DNA of 64,000 nucleotides, taken from positions 1 through 64,000 of the forward strand of contig JAQGDQ010000341.1 of assembly GCA_030141605.1 (NCBI GenBank), read 5' to 3'. How positions within the stretch are numbered: position 1 is the first letter of the stretch; each line of letters begins with the position of its first letter. The position numbers were made by a program, and so were the translations under genes. This document shows positions 41,600-53,508 of this stretch, piece after piece. Source of the DNA: Tubiluchus corallicola. Lineage: Eukaryota > Priapulida > Priapulimorpha > Priapulimorphida > Tubiluchidae. Under the pieces are notes generated by a model. That model saw nothing but the letters and a program-made list of their open reading frames with translations. It was not told the origin of the DNA and did no database searches.

Positions 41600-41748
41600 T
41601 AGGGGTGAGCATTCTCTACTAGAAAGCGAATTCAAATCGAACCGAATTTGTGACTTTCGAATTCGAATCGAACCGAACTTCAGTGTTTCGATTTCGAACA
41701 GAATTCGAATTGAGATTGAATGATTTTCGAACTAGTTTTCGAACCACC
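41600..41748. repeat. TTCGAATTCGAATCGAACC-rich block, possible hAT-type end
   Basis: TAGGGGTGAGCATTC is followed by repeated short palindromic words of the type TTCGAATTCGAATCGAACCG, ending near TTTTCGAACCACCAG. A terminus starting (C/T)AGGGGTG and running into degenerate TTCGAA/GGTTCG words is typical of some hAT-like miniature elements. The matching opposite end was not found, so the assignment is weak. Confidence 0.45.
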
Positions 41749-42579
41749 AGTAAAAATTAGTCTTACAAAGATCATGCATATCACTAGATTTTGTTTTGGA
41801 TAGAGACTTCTCTATCTTTTGTAATGTTCCCTTTATTGTTTTCCAGAAATTTTAATTAGCATTTTTGTTGCGTTTGTCTTATATTACCAATTTAATTTTG
41901 ATTTTTATCACTTTTTCTGTTCAGATTTCCTTTGATTCTTCATGTATTCATTATCAACATGGGTTTGGATTGTGTTTTTCATTGCAGTGTTCCTCCATCA
42001 GAAGTTTAACAGAACACATATAGAAAGCAATATTGCATAGTTTCTAGATATAGGTTATATTTTTAATGATATAAATATTGAAATACATGGTGCGACTATT
42101 ATATATATATTCCTTGAAAATATGTGATTAAAAATGTTAGCACATTTTTTACTTTCATGGGCCATGGTTTGTAAAAAAAGCTTATGTAATGTCAAACATG
42201 TTTTAAGCTTTAACAAATGCAAAACATTTGCTGAACCTAATTAGACTTAATATTGTTTAACTAAGATAGATACTGTTATCCTCCAGCTGTTCTTCCATTC
42301 TTGAAAAGGAAAAGAACTAAGCCGCAGAAGGAATTACAAGTTAATGCATAATTGTCATGCAAAGATACCAAAACTGGCTTCAGAAAATGATACAGCTTTT
42401 GAAGTAAAATATTTATGAACTAAGCTAACATGGATTCCACGAATTCATAGCACTGCCATTGAATATTTTTGACAAATAATAAATTTAACTTTTTTTACTT
42501 TTTCTAGTTATATAAATTTCAATAGCTGACTTTATATAATATCATCATTTGTGCATGTGCTTTAGACTCCATCCCATTT

Positions 42580-42925
42580 CCAGCTGCTGACGCTCAAAAC
42601 GAAGTCTAATACTTTCATACACATACCAAATGGACGTCCACTGCATTCAAATACACGTACTGAATGGATGTAAATCAGGTCCATCAAATTAGATCGCCAA
42701 TTTGGCGAATGGACGCTCGAAGTTACGTCTATCAAGTCCAAGATTACATATGTCCCTCAGTTTAGTAAACGAGTGCTCAACTTACATCTACTGCGTCCAA
42801 AATTATGTCCAACAAGTCCATTGAAATAGTAGACTGAGTCTATCACGTCCATCGGAACGTGTCCATCAGTTTAGTGAATGGACGCTCTAAACTGCGTCCA
42901 TCGCGCCCGAAACTATACCTTCGCT
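42580..42925. repeat. Degenerate repeat rich in GGACGC and GTCCA words
   Basis: Phrases of the type GTGAATGGACGCTC, ACTGCGTCCATC, AAGTCCAA and TGTCCATCAGTTTA recur irregularly. Two similar blocks end CAGTTTAGTAAACGAGTGCTC (42757-42777) and CAGTTTAGTGAATGGACGCTC (42867-42887), about 110 bases apart. It appears to be an old, diverged minisatellite. Confidence 0.6.
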
Positions 42926-42929
42926 TCGC

Positions 42930-45900
42930 TTGGTATTAACTCCAAGTTGTGGAGTTAATAAAATGAATTGAATTTTTATGATTTTCCATATCACTGGCAC
43001 GATGATTTTCCATAGTGACTCTCATTTTAGTTAAAACTAAGATAATATCGTACAATCTTTACGTAGTTCTACAGGAAGAGGAGACTCTTGGGGTAATTTT
43101 AGTGCTTGCTCAATCCAATGCGTATTCTTAATTACTTGTATTTGTTTACTCCAAGTTAATAAGTTAACACCTGGACTGAGAGCTGATCAGCTACTTACTT
43201 ATGTAGCTAGATATATTGCAAAAAGATTTAGCAAACTACAACTCTAGATTTGAGAGATGATGCATTGTGGGCTGTGGCAGTGGACTGGAATGTGTGGCAT
43301 CAACAGGTGGGGCGTGCCATGTTTTTTAGAATATAGCAGCACCTAGACGACGATCCTGCAATTCGGCTTCCTGGTTTAATCACAATTAGTAATTTAATTT
43401 TAAAATAACCACCAAAACTTACATAAGTGTATTTGTTAATTTGGCACTCCACGCACTTTTATATGAATATTGTTATAAATTTATTGACCACTAAAAATTT
43501 ATGCCATACAAGTTTGCACATTTAAAAATCACAATCTTCTATCATTAATTCCAAAAACTGAAAAACAGCTACACTGGGAATAGTTGTGTGACGCCAGCGT
43601 GCAATTTGTATCCGCCAAACAACGTCCACTCGATTTCATAAAGGAACAAGGTGCTAAATTAACATGTGTTAGATGAGGTTATTAATGCTTTTAAAACATC
43701 TGTAAATTTTACAATCTTCCCATGTAAGCAGGCGTAAATCGTTGCACAATTTAAATCTACGATGAACATTGTAGTTTGACATATATTCACTAACTTGTGT
43801 GGTTATCATGATACAAAAGTGTTACATGTCTAAAATTACAACGTTTATGGTGATATCTAGTATACTACATTATATTGCAATAGTAATCCAGGAACAAAGT
43901 TCTATTCATGTAGGCATGTTAATATTTGATACTTCTGTGGTTTTTTTATACTCAAACCCAGTTGCTTTCAGGACTGATTGACTGAGATTACTGATTACAT
44001 AGGCACAAGACATGTGTGCTAAAGTGGAGTATTGATTTTTAGCTCCAGCAGGTAAAAACTGTACCAGCAACATGCTGGTAGTGAGCCAAGTGACATCATC
44101 ACCCATTTACCTTGCATTGATGTTGCATGTGTGTCACGGCAATTGTATGGTACAAAGGAGTCCTTAAAGTAATGTGTTAGTACGGTTGAATTGGCCTTTA
44201 GATATACAGCTGTTTCTCAGTTTTTGCCTTTTGTGTTTGTATGCACAGCTTGTTTTGCTGAATTGATTATATGGAATATTCCAGAAGGAATTAACAGTGC
44301 AGTAGAATTAGGCTGATGTGTATGTATTGGAATATACAAAAACCGTTATGTGGCAGGACAATTGGAGTCACATAAATAAAACCAATTTCAATTTACTTTA
44401 GATTATCATGGTGTGATAATGCAGTTAAGTCCATGCTCACTTTAGACAAAAATTGTATTCTTAAAACATTTAACCTGATGAACTTAGTATGTTTTTCATA
44501 GGATGTACTATTGCTCCCATCTGTGTTGGCAAGTTAAAAATACACACTTTCAGCAGCGGTTGCAAATCTCTTACTTTATAACTTAACACTCAGTCACAGT
44601 TCATGGCAATTTGGTCAGCATATTTCTACACTGTATTTCTTCCTCTGAAACCCCTATAGAAACATTTGAGTGTTTTATAATTACTAGAGTATTAATATTT
44701 GGAATATATAAGTCAGAATAATATATAAGGTAAATTAACGCTTTTAAATTGCAATGAGTATTATTTTCTGAGTGGCACTATATCAGTGTTAGTCCAAAAT
44801 CTTATAAAATTACAAAACATTAAAAAATTTTGGATCTGTAATGTGGCAATCAACAAATCGTGGAACTGTTAGTTGTTGCAAGTGATGTGCGGCTACCTTG
44901 CACTGCTACAGTATCAATAGGTCTCTGCACTTAAAATCATTCAGTTAGGTCAGTCGTTCATCTCACTAAATAAGCCCTTAAAATAAATGTGGGTCAAAAC
45001 TTAAGTGTACCACAGCAATGTGTCTTAACTACAACCGTCACATGGCATGTGTATAAAGCAAAGCCATCTGCAGCATTAGTTCAGTAACGGCACTTGTTTC
45101 ATGTGGACTCTAATTAATTATGCATCAGTTTATGCGTAAAGTGATTTACTAGCAGATCTTGCTTGGCAACAAGAAAAATTGAACTAGGTAAGGTTGTAGC
45201 TAGCTGTTAAAACGGTTACTGTACTGTTGAGCTTTTCACGGAATGACTGGAACTGTGAAAAGGCTTATTTTCTCCTTTGATTTGAAATGATGAGTTATAT
45301 AAGTTGGCTTGCCTTACAACTTATAATAGCTTCTGAGTGAGAATTAAAAACCTTGCATAGCATTTTTCTAGCATAGTTTAAAGTAGTTTAATAAAATTCA
45401 AATTTCAGTTTAGATTCAGATTTCTGAAAACTGTGATCTATAATATTAAGCAATCACACAAGCCAAATACTAAACTTGATCTGTTAAAATAAATAACAAC
45501 CTTAATAACATTTTTAATTCACTGATTTTGAATTTTTAAAACTTTGATGGAACCAGATAGTGATTCGCCCTGTGTGAATATACTGAAAACCGGGACATAA
45601 AACATCATAATAATACATTGTCTAGGCAGTAGTGATGTACTTAAATAAGAAACCTTGATTGCCAAATGACTTGCACTAATTCAGTTAACTGAGCTTACTA
45701 TTGTTTAATAAGTACATTAATTCCTCGCTTAGCAATGCTATTGACATCAAGCATATTGGCCTCTCGCTCCGCCTCTGCCGTGACGTAAGCACTGTCAGTA
45801 GCTTTCGGGATAGCAGCTCACGCTGGATAACAACTTTCTTATTCTTTACAATTTAAGCAGAAAGTAGCTTCGAAGTTCTAAAGATCTACAAAATTTGGAG

Positions 45901-47806
45901 ACATGAGTTCCAAATCGTCGTTAATATTAAGGAATTAATCGGCTTCTTGCTTTAAGACAAATGGGCAACAAAAATATTTACTAAAGTCCCTCTTGCCTTT
46001 ATACAAACGAACATATTATATTTGCACATATTTTTTACATTTAGCTGCTCATGTGGTCATCTGTAAGCTTTTGGCCACTTTTTGCATCTTTCCAACTGTT
46101 TGTTGGGTCACAGAAATGGAATAACTTTGATTCTTCCATTCCATAGATGATCCTTATATCGGTTGCCTGAGTTACATAGGTCCCAATTGCATCTTTTATG
46201 TGTAAAACTAACCATTTCAGGATACTAATATTACACAGATATGTAATATAAATTATGACTGGCTTGACGGATTTGCTGACTAGCTTATTCCTTTTCCTCA
46301 GCCTGCGCAAATCTACTTAGATCTGGGTGCTCAGGCTGTAATTTTTACATGCAGTTTAACCTTGAAGGATTGAATCATTTATACCTGTTAACTGGGGCTT
46401 CAACCTGAAGTTATAAATTCTATCTCACCTCTCTTCAGGTAGGCTATTTGATGTTTGCGATCATTAAAGCAGTGTCAAATGATCTGCCTATTATTTAGTT
46501 TAATTTGTCGTTTTTTAAAGTTAATCAATTAGTTTTGCCTAACTTGCAAAATCATAAATTAAACTAAACTGCGTATTTTATTACAGCAAAACAGTTTAAT
46601 CAGCAACTCATAGTTGTAGGCCTTTTGCATTTCTTCCTATAAAAACAAAATTAGACTATTTATTTCCACTAATTCACTTGAAATTTCAATCGACAATACA
46701 GACAATCGATAATCTGTAATAAAATCTAGAATCAGACAGGTGTCTTTCTGGTGAATTAATGAAAAGTTGAGCATTTATCATATCAGTATCACTTACCGGG
46801 AATACAAAGCTGTAGCTAATGTGTTGAATGAATACACAGACTCTGTAGGTGTGTGAAAAATATCGCACGCTGATTAGGCAGTCAGCAGAGCTTGACTAAA
46901 GATGATTGACATTTCACTTGACGTCAGTTGTGTTTCAGAAGAGTGCGAGATTAACCGAAACATCATTAAATGAAGCCAAGACCTTCGTAGAATGTAATGT
47001 AAAAGAACTGAGATACCTTCCAGAGCCAAAAATTAATGCTGCTTAATTCATATTAATTAAATGTTTCATGAGTTTTATTCATATTTCTGCCGATTAATTT
47101 CTTCCTATTGGCTTGAAACCACCTGTCTTTCTTACCAATACCTAGCTAGCAGTTTGTCTTTCGTTAACATTTAAGTTGAAGTCGTACGCAGTTAGCATTA
47201 AATGTTATGTAATAAAATCCAAGCTCCAGGGGTTGCTAATATAAAAAATTGCTTTGAGCAAAGTAAAAATGCCGTCGCTATGAAACACACGTAAGAAAAT
47301 GAAACATGTGGTGCATCGTTAAATGAGAAAAATGTGTCTGCTGTTCAGTGTCATTAAAATGAAACTTTGCTAAATGAGGAGTTGTTAAGTAAGAATTCGC
47401 TGTTTTGTACATATTCTGGCCCTGGAAGTGATGCAATGCATAACAGTCTTCATTTAATACTTGTTTTTTTAGAAATTTTCTTAGGTATTCTAAAAATGAA
47501 AAAGATATAGTAAGTGCAAGCACTGAGGTGTACAAACACTTATGAATACAGATTGAACTGAGATGTACAAGCACAGATTAATATATACATGCATGCAGGA
47601 AATGCATATGTATACATTTTGCAATACTCAGTCATCCTGTATTTAATAGTATAGTAGTCATCGAGGCATGAGCTCAACAGCAGCATGAGCTAAACATGTT
47701 TTATTTTAGTGTCTTTGCAAATACTGTATCTGTAGTCAGTCCAATTTTCTCTCGAGAGCAATGTTCAAAAGTAATTTTAGACAGAGTTTACTTTTTGATT
47801 TTTCAG
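42930..47806. other. No gene recognised; possible promoter patch at 45.8 kb
   Basis: AT-rich intergenic sequence. A GC-richer patch at about 45755-45835 carries CTCCGCC and TGACGTAAG, the latter a match to CRE/ATF-type sites. It could be the promoter and first exon of the plus-strand zinc-finger gene, but no donor could be assigned. A minus-strand ORF at 46041-46310 remains unassigned. Confidence 0.4.
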
Positions 47807-47856
47807 AGCTATAATGTATGCTTTTCAAGGTCTCATTCCAAACAGTAATAGCAAGC

Positions 47857-48939
47857 ATGGATCTTCATTCTGATATTGATTTTATCGATTGCAAATCAGA
47901 ACCCTTGACTCCAGATTCAGCTGAAAGCAATTCAAGTGAAGGAACATACAACAGATTGGTTGCTGATGATGAGAAGACTGACTCAGATTTCATGTCACCT
48001 GCCAGCATAGCAAAAGTGGAAGATTGCGACGATGAAAAGCTTGAGTGCAGCTATTGTAGTGCAGCATTCGAATACTACATTGATCTCAGACAACACATGA
48101 CTATTCACGAGTGTCAACAGATGATTAAATGTTCTCTGTGCGAAGAAGCTTTTAACAACTTTGACAGCTTGAAAAATCACTTGCTTATTCATGTGGGAGC
48201 TAAGCCTTTCAAATGTGGCATATGTGAGGCAACATTCAGCCAAGCGAGTACTTTAAAAAAGCATCTTCTTATCCATTCAGGTGAAAAGCCTTTTAAATGT
48301 GCTGTGTGCGGAAGAGCTTTTAGGCAGTCCTCAGGTCTGTACAAACACAAGAAAATCCATACTGGTGAGCAGCCATTTAACTGCAAGGAACATGAAACGA
48401 GTTTTGATGTGTTATCTAATTTATGTAGGCATGCAAAGGTTCAGTTTGGTGAAAAGGTAACATCTGAGGTCCCAAAGCGATATAAATGTAGCTATTGCAG
48501 TGACATGTTCAAATACATCAGCCAGGCAAAAGAACATGAGAGACGACACACTGGAGACAAACCATTTAGGTGCAATCAATGTGATGCCGGTTTCTCTCGA
48601 GCAAATCATTTAGAAGCTCACATAAGAATTCACACCGGAGAAAAGCCTTTTCAATGTTGCCAATGCAAAACTAAATTTGCCCGCTTGTCCACACTGAAAA
48701 CACATGTTAGGACCCATACTGGTGAGAAACCTTTTAAATGTCCCGAATGTGGTTTACCATTTGGGGACAGGTCTAATTTGAGGAGACATCGGAACTTACA
48801 CAGCGGTGTTAAGCTGTTCAAGTGTGATCAGTGCGACATGTTGTTAAGTACTTCGTATAATTTAAAAGTTCATAAGAAAGTACACGATAAATATCGTTCT
48901 GATCCAACATTTACTATGCAGAGTAATGGGTCCAGTTAG
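47857..48939 (+). CDS. C2H2 zinc-finger protein, nine intact fingers plus one decayed
   Basis: This is a probable DNA-binding nuclear protein encoded in one exon. The ORF opens at ATG 47818 (373 residues), but that ATG has a poor context. ATG 47857 (A at -3, G at +4) gives MDLHSDIDF... and 360 residues and is preferred. The acidic N-terminus (to about residue 65) carries CKSEPLTPDS and AKVEDCDDE, typical of regulatory or SUMO-type tails. Ten finger units follow. Unit 5 is decayed: its second Cys is His (CKEH) and its last His is Gln, splitting the array into 4 + 5. Specificity residues (-1,2,3,6) of the second block read YSQE, RNHA, RSTT, DSNR, TYNV. The last finger lacks the core Phe. A pyrimidine-rich acceptor (GATTTTTCAG) ends at 47806, so an upstream 5' UTR exon or a trans-spliced leader is likely. 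No effector domain is recognised. Confidence 0.95.
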   Translation: MDLHSDIDFIDCKSEPLTPDSAESNSSEGTYNRLVADDEKTDSDFMSPASIAKVEDCDDEKLECSYCSAAFEYYIDLRQHMTIHECQQMIKCSLCEEAFNNFDSLKNHLLIHVGAKPFKCGICEATFSQASTLKKHLLIHSGEKPFKCAVCGRAFRQSSGLYKHKKIHTGEQPFNCKEHETSFDVLSNLCRHAKVQFGEKVTSEVPKRYKCSYCSDMFKYISQAKEHERRHTGDKPFRCNQCDAGFSRANHLEAHIRIHTGEKPFQCCQCKTKFARLSTLKTHVRTHTGEKPFKCPECGLPFGDRSNLRRHRNLHSGVKLFKCDQCDMLLSTSYNLKVHKKVHDKYRSDPTFTMQSNGSS

Positions 48940-50429
48940 TAAAAGAACTTAAACAATCACTAGTTTTTTGTTGCTGCTTGTATTAGACATATTGTTATTT
49001 TAGTAGTTTCATTTTTGTCAAATGTAAGAACAATGTTATGTAATAATTGCATTGTGTTTGTTTGTACGACAATATAAAGTATACAGGAAGTGGAAGTAGT
49101 AAAGCAAACAGGAACTTTTATTGAAAATTTGTGTTTTCTTGATTTTTTTCAATTTTTCTAATTGTACCAACAACCAACAATCTGTAATTTTTCCATTATC
49201 AGTCACAAATTATCATAATTTAATGGATTAGCTATTTTTTAAGAGAACTGAAACTCTACTTGGTTACTTTTCAATTTTAGAATAGGAACGGTAATTGTGA
49301 CCAATTAGCAAAACTCTCACAAAAATTGGTAGGGAAATTTGGGAGTTGTTTTTGTTGCATTTTTTTTGTTGTGTAACTGTCTTGTTTCTATTGTTTTTAA
49401 ATTGTTTTTGAATTATTATCATTGTCATTATCAAGATCATCATTATCATTATATTGTCATCAACATTGTCACTGATCATTATAATCATTACACCACGTGA
49501 TCTCTGTCAGCATAACAACAACAACGATGACAAACATAACATAAGCAACAGCGGTAACCTAAAGCTCTCTATACTTTCTTAGTATGAGCTAGATAAGTTG
49601 GAATCCAAATATAAATTTAGCTCTTAGAATATTAGTGAAGCAAGCAGCCAAACATGAATACAGGAACAGATTATCGTAATTAATTAAGGACAATTTATGT
49701 AATAGTTGATAAAATGGTTTTGAAATTAACTCTGTTGTGTTATACTGTTATACACCTGCTTAGGTGTGTAACATAATTTGAACAACAACACACTTGCTTT
49801 GCATTGTGTTAGTGTTCTTTATAACAGTGCTTATTGTTTCAGCTACAATAACCTGCCATCTTCTATATCCAATATTCTTTTGTATGTTGCATCCTGCCTT
49901 TGTTCAACTGGTCTTTCTAAAGTAACAAAATTAACTGTGAATGATAAAAGCTGTCATCACACAGACAAAGAACTTCACAAACATTTCAGGGTTAAGGCAA
50001 CTGTTATTGTAGAGGGTCTAATTAAGCCTCACAGCTTGGTGAAGCATGTAACTGTCAATGAGTGCCTTGCCTTAACACAGAGATTCTTGTGAAAAAGAAT
50101 AACATTGCTATTGCTGCCTTTCAAAAGACAGTTGTTCTTGGTTCGTTGCTAGATGGTATTTCTGTGGCGTAGTGTGTTATATTTTTGTTCCAACAATCTG
50201 TTCTTGCATGTTGTTGATCGAAACCAGTTTATTGATATCATGTCCAGTGGTTGACTTGTTGCAAAATTATGATAAGCTTGACGTCATTAAATCTCCTTTG
50301 TCAAAATTTTAATAATAATATCAATGATAAAGAATAATTTTGTATTTCCCAAACGTGATTTACCGGGCTTCTCCAAAATGGGAAGTGTTTGGGAAGAATG
50401 GACACAATAACGACGTAATTCATGACTTG
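48940..50429. other. 3' flank of the zinc-finger gene, no further gene
   Basis: A weak polyadenylation-like AATATAAA lies near 49071. An imperfect (ATC)n/(ATT)n tract occupies about 49410-49495. The plus-strand ORF at 49778-50092 (104 residues) has no recognisable similarity. Confidence 0.5.
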
Positions 50430-50595
50430 TCAACGGCAGAGAATTTTTTAGATTTCCCATGTTGTTGGTGACCTTGATTTATTGCGCGAGTGCGCAGCGT
50501 CAGCATTTTTCGTGATCAGTGATACAGTAACAGTAGTTAACTTCTTTTGTATTTTTGGTCTCTTATTCTGCGTTTTCGTACGAAACTATATATAG
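50430..50595 (+). promoter_or_regulatory. Probable EIF3J promoter and untranslated first exon
   Basis: A strong donor, ATATAG|GTAAGT, occurs at 50595/50596, and the next good acceptor before the EIF3J start is TTCTTTGCAG ending at 52443. Upstream of the donor, ATTGCGCGAGTGCGCAGCG resembles an NRF-1-type site (GCGCANGCGC). No TATA box is placed. The exon assignment rests only on splice-site logic and on the 1.85 kb gap. Confidence 0.4.
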
Positions 50596-52443
50596 GTAAG
50601 TCATATTTACAGAAATGTATGGCACTTACTTTAGGAAAACTTCTTAATGATGTCTATTGCGCGCTAGGTTAAATGTGCAGATTCTATCGCTTGCTGTTGC
50701 ATCAGTCGTGCACGTTTTTATTGCGCAATTGTCTGGACTTGGCTGTGCCTTTGTAGTTATGCTCGTTTAAATAGTTCGTTTAAAATTGTTTTACTGTTGG
50801 TAGAACAACGTATGACTATGTAAGCTGAGTCCAGTGATTAAACAACTCTACCATATGGTAGACACTACAGCTAGGCAGTGTCATCTATCACTCTCCTGCT
50901 ACTTTGCTTGTTACTTTTTGAATTCTGTCATAACCATTGCGATGTTTAATAATCATACTTCTGTAGATTAGTCATGCGCATAAATAGCCGCTTATTCAAA
51001 GCTTCGAGTGTTTTTGACTTTTTGAAAATTTTACAAAATACTATTCGATTATTTTATGCACACTGTATTGGCCACATGCTGAATGTCACCCGCTCTTACA
51101 GAGGCGAAAAATCCTGGAACTGAGCCAACGTCATTGTTCCAATAAAAACAATCCGCTGTTTTGCCTGTCATATGGTTCGGTCTGGCAGAAATAGTCATTT
51201 TACAGTCAGTGGCTCACTGCCTTTGTTAATTCACTGGCGAATCGGGTATACTTTGTCATGCATATGGGTCAAAGAGCTTAGATTGTGGTGGCATTGGAGC
51301 ATTTTGGAAAAATTATTAAAATACCATAACATTTTCATGATGTAAAAACATCAAAAATTATCAAACATCAAAGTTATCAAAAATCAGCAAGCTCCATGTT
51401 AAATTGTTCGTGTGTAAAGCTCATTTTTCAGTTCGTTGTGCAGTAATTAACACTACAGTTCAGTCCAGACAACAGTGTGGGTATAGGTAAATTTATCATT
51501 CCAAAGGTGGTAATGTTACAGCTGGCTTACACAGTGGCTAACAGTTAAGTAGTAATGCCTATATCACAAGTAGGATGTAACCAAAGTGACAGAGGGGAGT
51601 GTTGGCACAATTGAAGCCATAGTGCTCTTACACTTAACAGTAAATATATAATGTAACTGCTGTGCTGTATTTTTTATCTATTCTTATGTGTGGGCCGTAA
51701 TGAATGCGGAAGGAAGGTATCCCGGGTAGGATATTCGAATAAAATTTCAGACAGAATTGAGATGCCCAAGGTACTAAGTTACCCAATTTTCAGTGTCTCA
51801 CCTTGAATTGTAATAATGTAGAAAATTCAAAGTCAGCATGGCAATGGTTTAGCAAGGCCAGCTGGTCCTTCCAACGTTTTAGTAAAAAATGTTTAGCCAC
51901 AGCCAACGTTTTTTGCCATTTTGTGCTATGGTGTTTAGTCACAGTATAACGAAAGTAGGTTAGAGTACGGAGGTATTTTCTTAGGCAAAAATTTAGCCAC
52001 TTGATAATCACATATTTAGTCACAATTTTTTTTAGCCATTCTGACCAAGCTTTAGTTTTTAGTTAAAGGTTATGTAAGGCGAGTGTGCCCTGATTTAGTT
52101 CTGCCTCATTCGGCACTATTTTTCAAGTCTGCCTGTGACTCAGTTCAAATAGCAGATTAGCATTTTGTTGCAATGCTAAATATGATGTCTATATTATTAT
52201 ATTACTTAGCAAATATTAAATTTGTTATTGTCAGTAATTGCAGAAAGAGCTAAAATATACATAAGGATCCGAGCTATTTCTGTTAATTTAGATAATAAAT
52301 GGCCTTGTAAAAGTATTCCATACCATTAGACAATGTTGCGGAGCTTAATTTTTCTAGCAGCTATCACGGTCTACATAAAACATGGTTTTCGATATTTTTG
52401 GGGCAAAAGACGTGTAACTGATTGATTACCTAATTCTTTGCAG
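50596..52443 (+). other. Probable EIF3J 5' UTR intron
   Basis: No gene is recognised inside. The interspersed repeat shared with ITPR intron 2 lies at about 52030-52083. Confidence 0.4.
52030..52083. repeat. Interspersed repeat, copy B
   Basis: Counterpart of 24026-24075: AGCCATTCTGACCAAGCTTT then AGTTTTTAGTTAAAGG and TTATGTAAGGCGAG. Nearby TTTAGCCAC and TTTAGTCACA words suggest that the element extends leftward. Confidence 0.5.
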
Positions 52444-52479
52444 ATTGGTGTTTGTAAGTGGCGTTCGCATCAAGTGACG

Positions 52480-53199
52480 ATGTCAGATCCGGAGTGGGAT
52501 GCTGAGGACTATGAGCCTAACTTTCCAAGTGCTGTTGTGGCTCCTAACGTGTCAACACCTGATAGATGGGAAGGTGAAGATGAAGAAGACTTCGTAAAAG
52601 ACAATTGGGATGACGAAGATGAAAAACCTAAACCGGAGCAAAACGGTGAAGAACCCGCCATCAAAGCTACTCAAGTAAAGAAGAAACAAATGCATTTGAA
52701 AAAGTTAACAGAAAAGCAGGCAAAGCGAGAAAAGGAAAAAGAGGAAAAAGAGAGGGAAAAGTCTGACGAAAATGAAACGCCCGAAGATGCTTTAGCAGAA
52801 AAACTGCGGCTACAAAAGTTACAAGAGGAAGCTGATTTATTGCTTTCAAAAGAGCTAGTGGGTGATGCCGGCAACCGAACAGGAATCGATGCAATGCAGC
52901 CCATGTCCGCCGAAGATTTTGAAGAATTTGAAAAAGCTCTAAGAGAGAAAATTTTATTGTACGAGAAAAATGTCAATTATCCATTCTTTCTTGATAACCT
53001 CTTCCGAGATCTATGTGCAGGATTAGAAGCTGATGAAATCAAAAGACTTTGTGCAACACTTACAGTTCTAGCAAATGAAAAATTAAAGCAAAGTAAGCCA
53101 GCCAAGTCGAGAAAGAAAAAGGGAGCTAAAGTTTTCGTGAGTGATGCTACTAAGGATTTTGATGAACCAGCATATGACATGTATGATGACTTTATGTAA
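52480..53199 (+). CDS. EIF3J: Eukaryotic translation initiation factor 3 subunit J
   Basis: EIF3J (yeast Hcr1) is the loosely attached subunit of initiation factor eIF3 in the cytosol. It helps recruit eIF3 to the 40S ribosomal subunit and acts near the mRNA channel. The ORF can start at 52438, but the ATG at 52480 begins MSDPEWDAEDYEPNF like other family members, giving 239 residues (human about 258). The diagnostic segment DRWEGEDEEDFVKDNWDDED lies near residue 28. A charged coiled-coil-like stretch (KKKQMHLKKLTEKQAKREKE) follows, then the conserved LAEKLRLQKLQEEADL, GIDAMQP and LTVLANEKLKQ blocks and a C-terminus ending in YDDFM, as in the human protein (YEDFM). The coding region is one exon, whereas vertebrate orthologues have several. 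An acceptor (TTTGCAG) lies 36 bases before the ATG. AATAAA at 53503 may end the transcript. Confidence 0.95.
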   Translation: MSDPEWDAEDYEPNFPSAVVAPNVSTPDRWEGEDEEDFVKDNWDDEDEKPKPEQNGEEPAIKATQVKKKQMHLKKLTEKQAKREKEKEEKEREKSDENETPEDALAEKLRLQKLQEEADLLLSKELVGDAGNRTGIDAMQPMSAEDFEEFEKALREKILLYEKNVNYPFFLDNLFRDLCAGLEADEIKRLCATLTVLANEKLKQSKPAKSRKKKGAKVFVSDATKDFDEPAYDMYDDFM

Positions 53200-53285
53200 C
53201 GCGAATTTTTTTTAGGATATTAATATTATTACGTTTAAGAAAATGAAGGTTCTTGGCATAAGGTGACTGCAGTTGTTGCAACATA

Positions 53286-53457
53286 CAGTCAAACCTCTTT
53301 GTACTGCTTGCGTTGGGACTGCAAAAAAGTTGGTATTATAACGAAGTGCATTAATACATACATGTCTAAGTAAATGTGGACATTTCGTTTTATACGGCTA
53401 TCTAGGCATTAAACAAGGTTGGCATTACCAAGGGGGCGTTATAACGAGGTTTAACTG
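53286..53457. mobile_element. Pogo/Tigger-like miniature element
   Basis: The left end reads CAGTCAAACCTCTTTGTACT and the right end, reversed, reads CAGTTAAACCTCGTTATAAC. Both are flanked by TA (53284-53285 and 53458-53459), the target duplication of Tc1/mariner-class elements. CAGTNNAACCTC ends are characteristic of the pogo/Tigger group. At about 172 bases it holds no transposase, so it must have been mobilised in trans. It sits in the probable 3' UTR of EIF3J, before the AATAAA at 53503. Confidence 0.8.
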
Positions 53458-53502
53458 TAGTTTGTGAATTTGACATCTCACGATGAGGGGGGACATTAAA
53501 TC

Positions 53503-53508
53503 AATAAA
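53503..53508 (+). terminator. Candidate EIF3J polyadenylation signal
   Basis: A canonical AATAAA lies about 300 bases after the EIF3J stop, followed by a T-rich stretch (GTATTTATTTTTCTGG). It lies just beyond the pogo-like insertion, so the mature 3' UTR would include that element. Confidence 0.5.

Noticed and set aside
46041-46310. 89-residue minus-strand ORF
   Set aside because: Some plausible exon-like composition, but no recognised family and no clear acceptor and donor pair.
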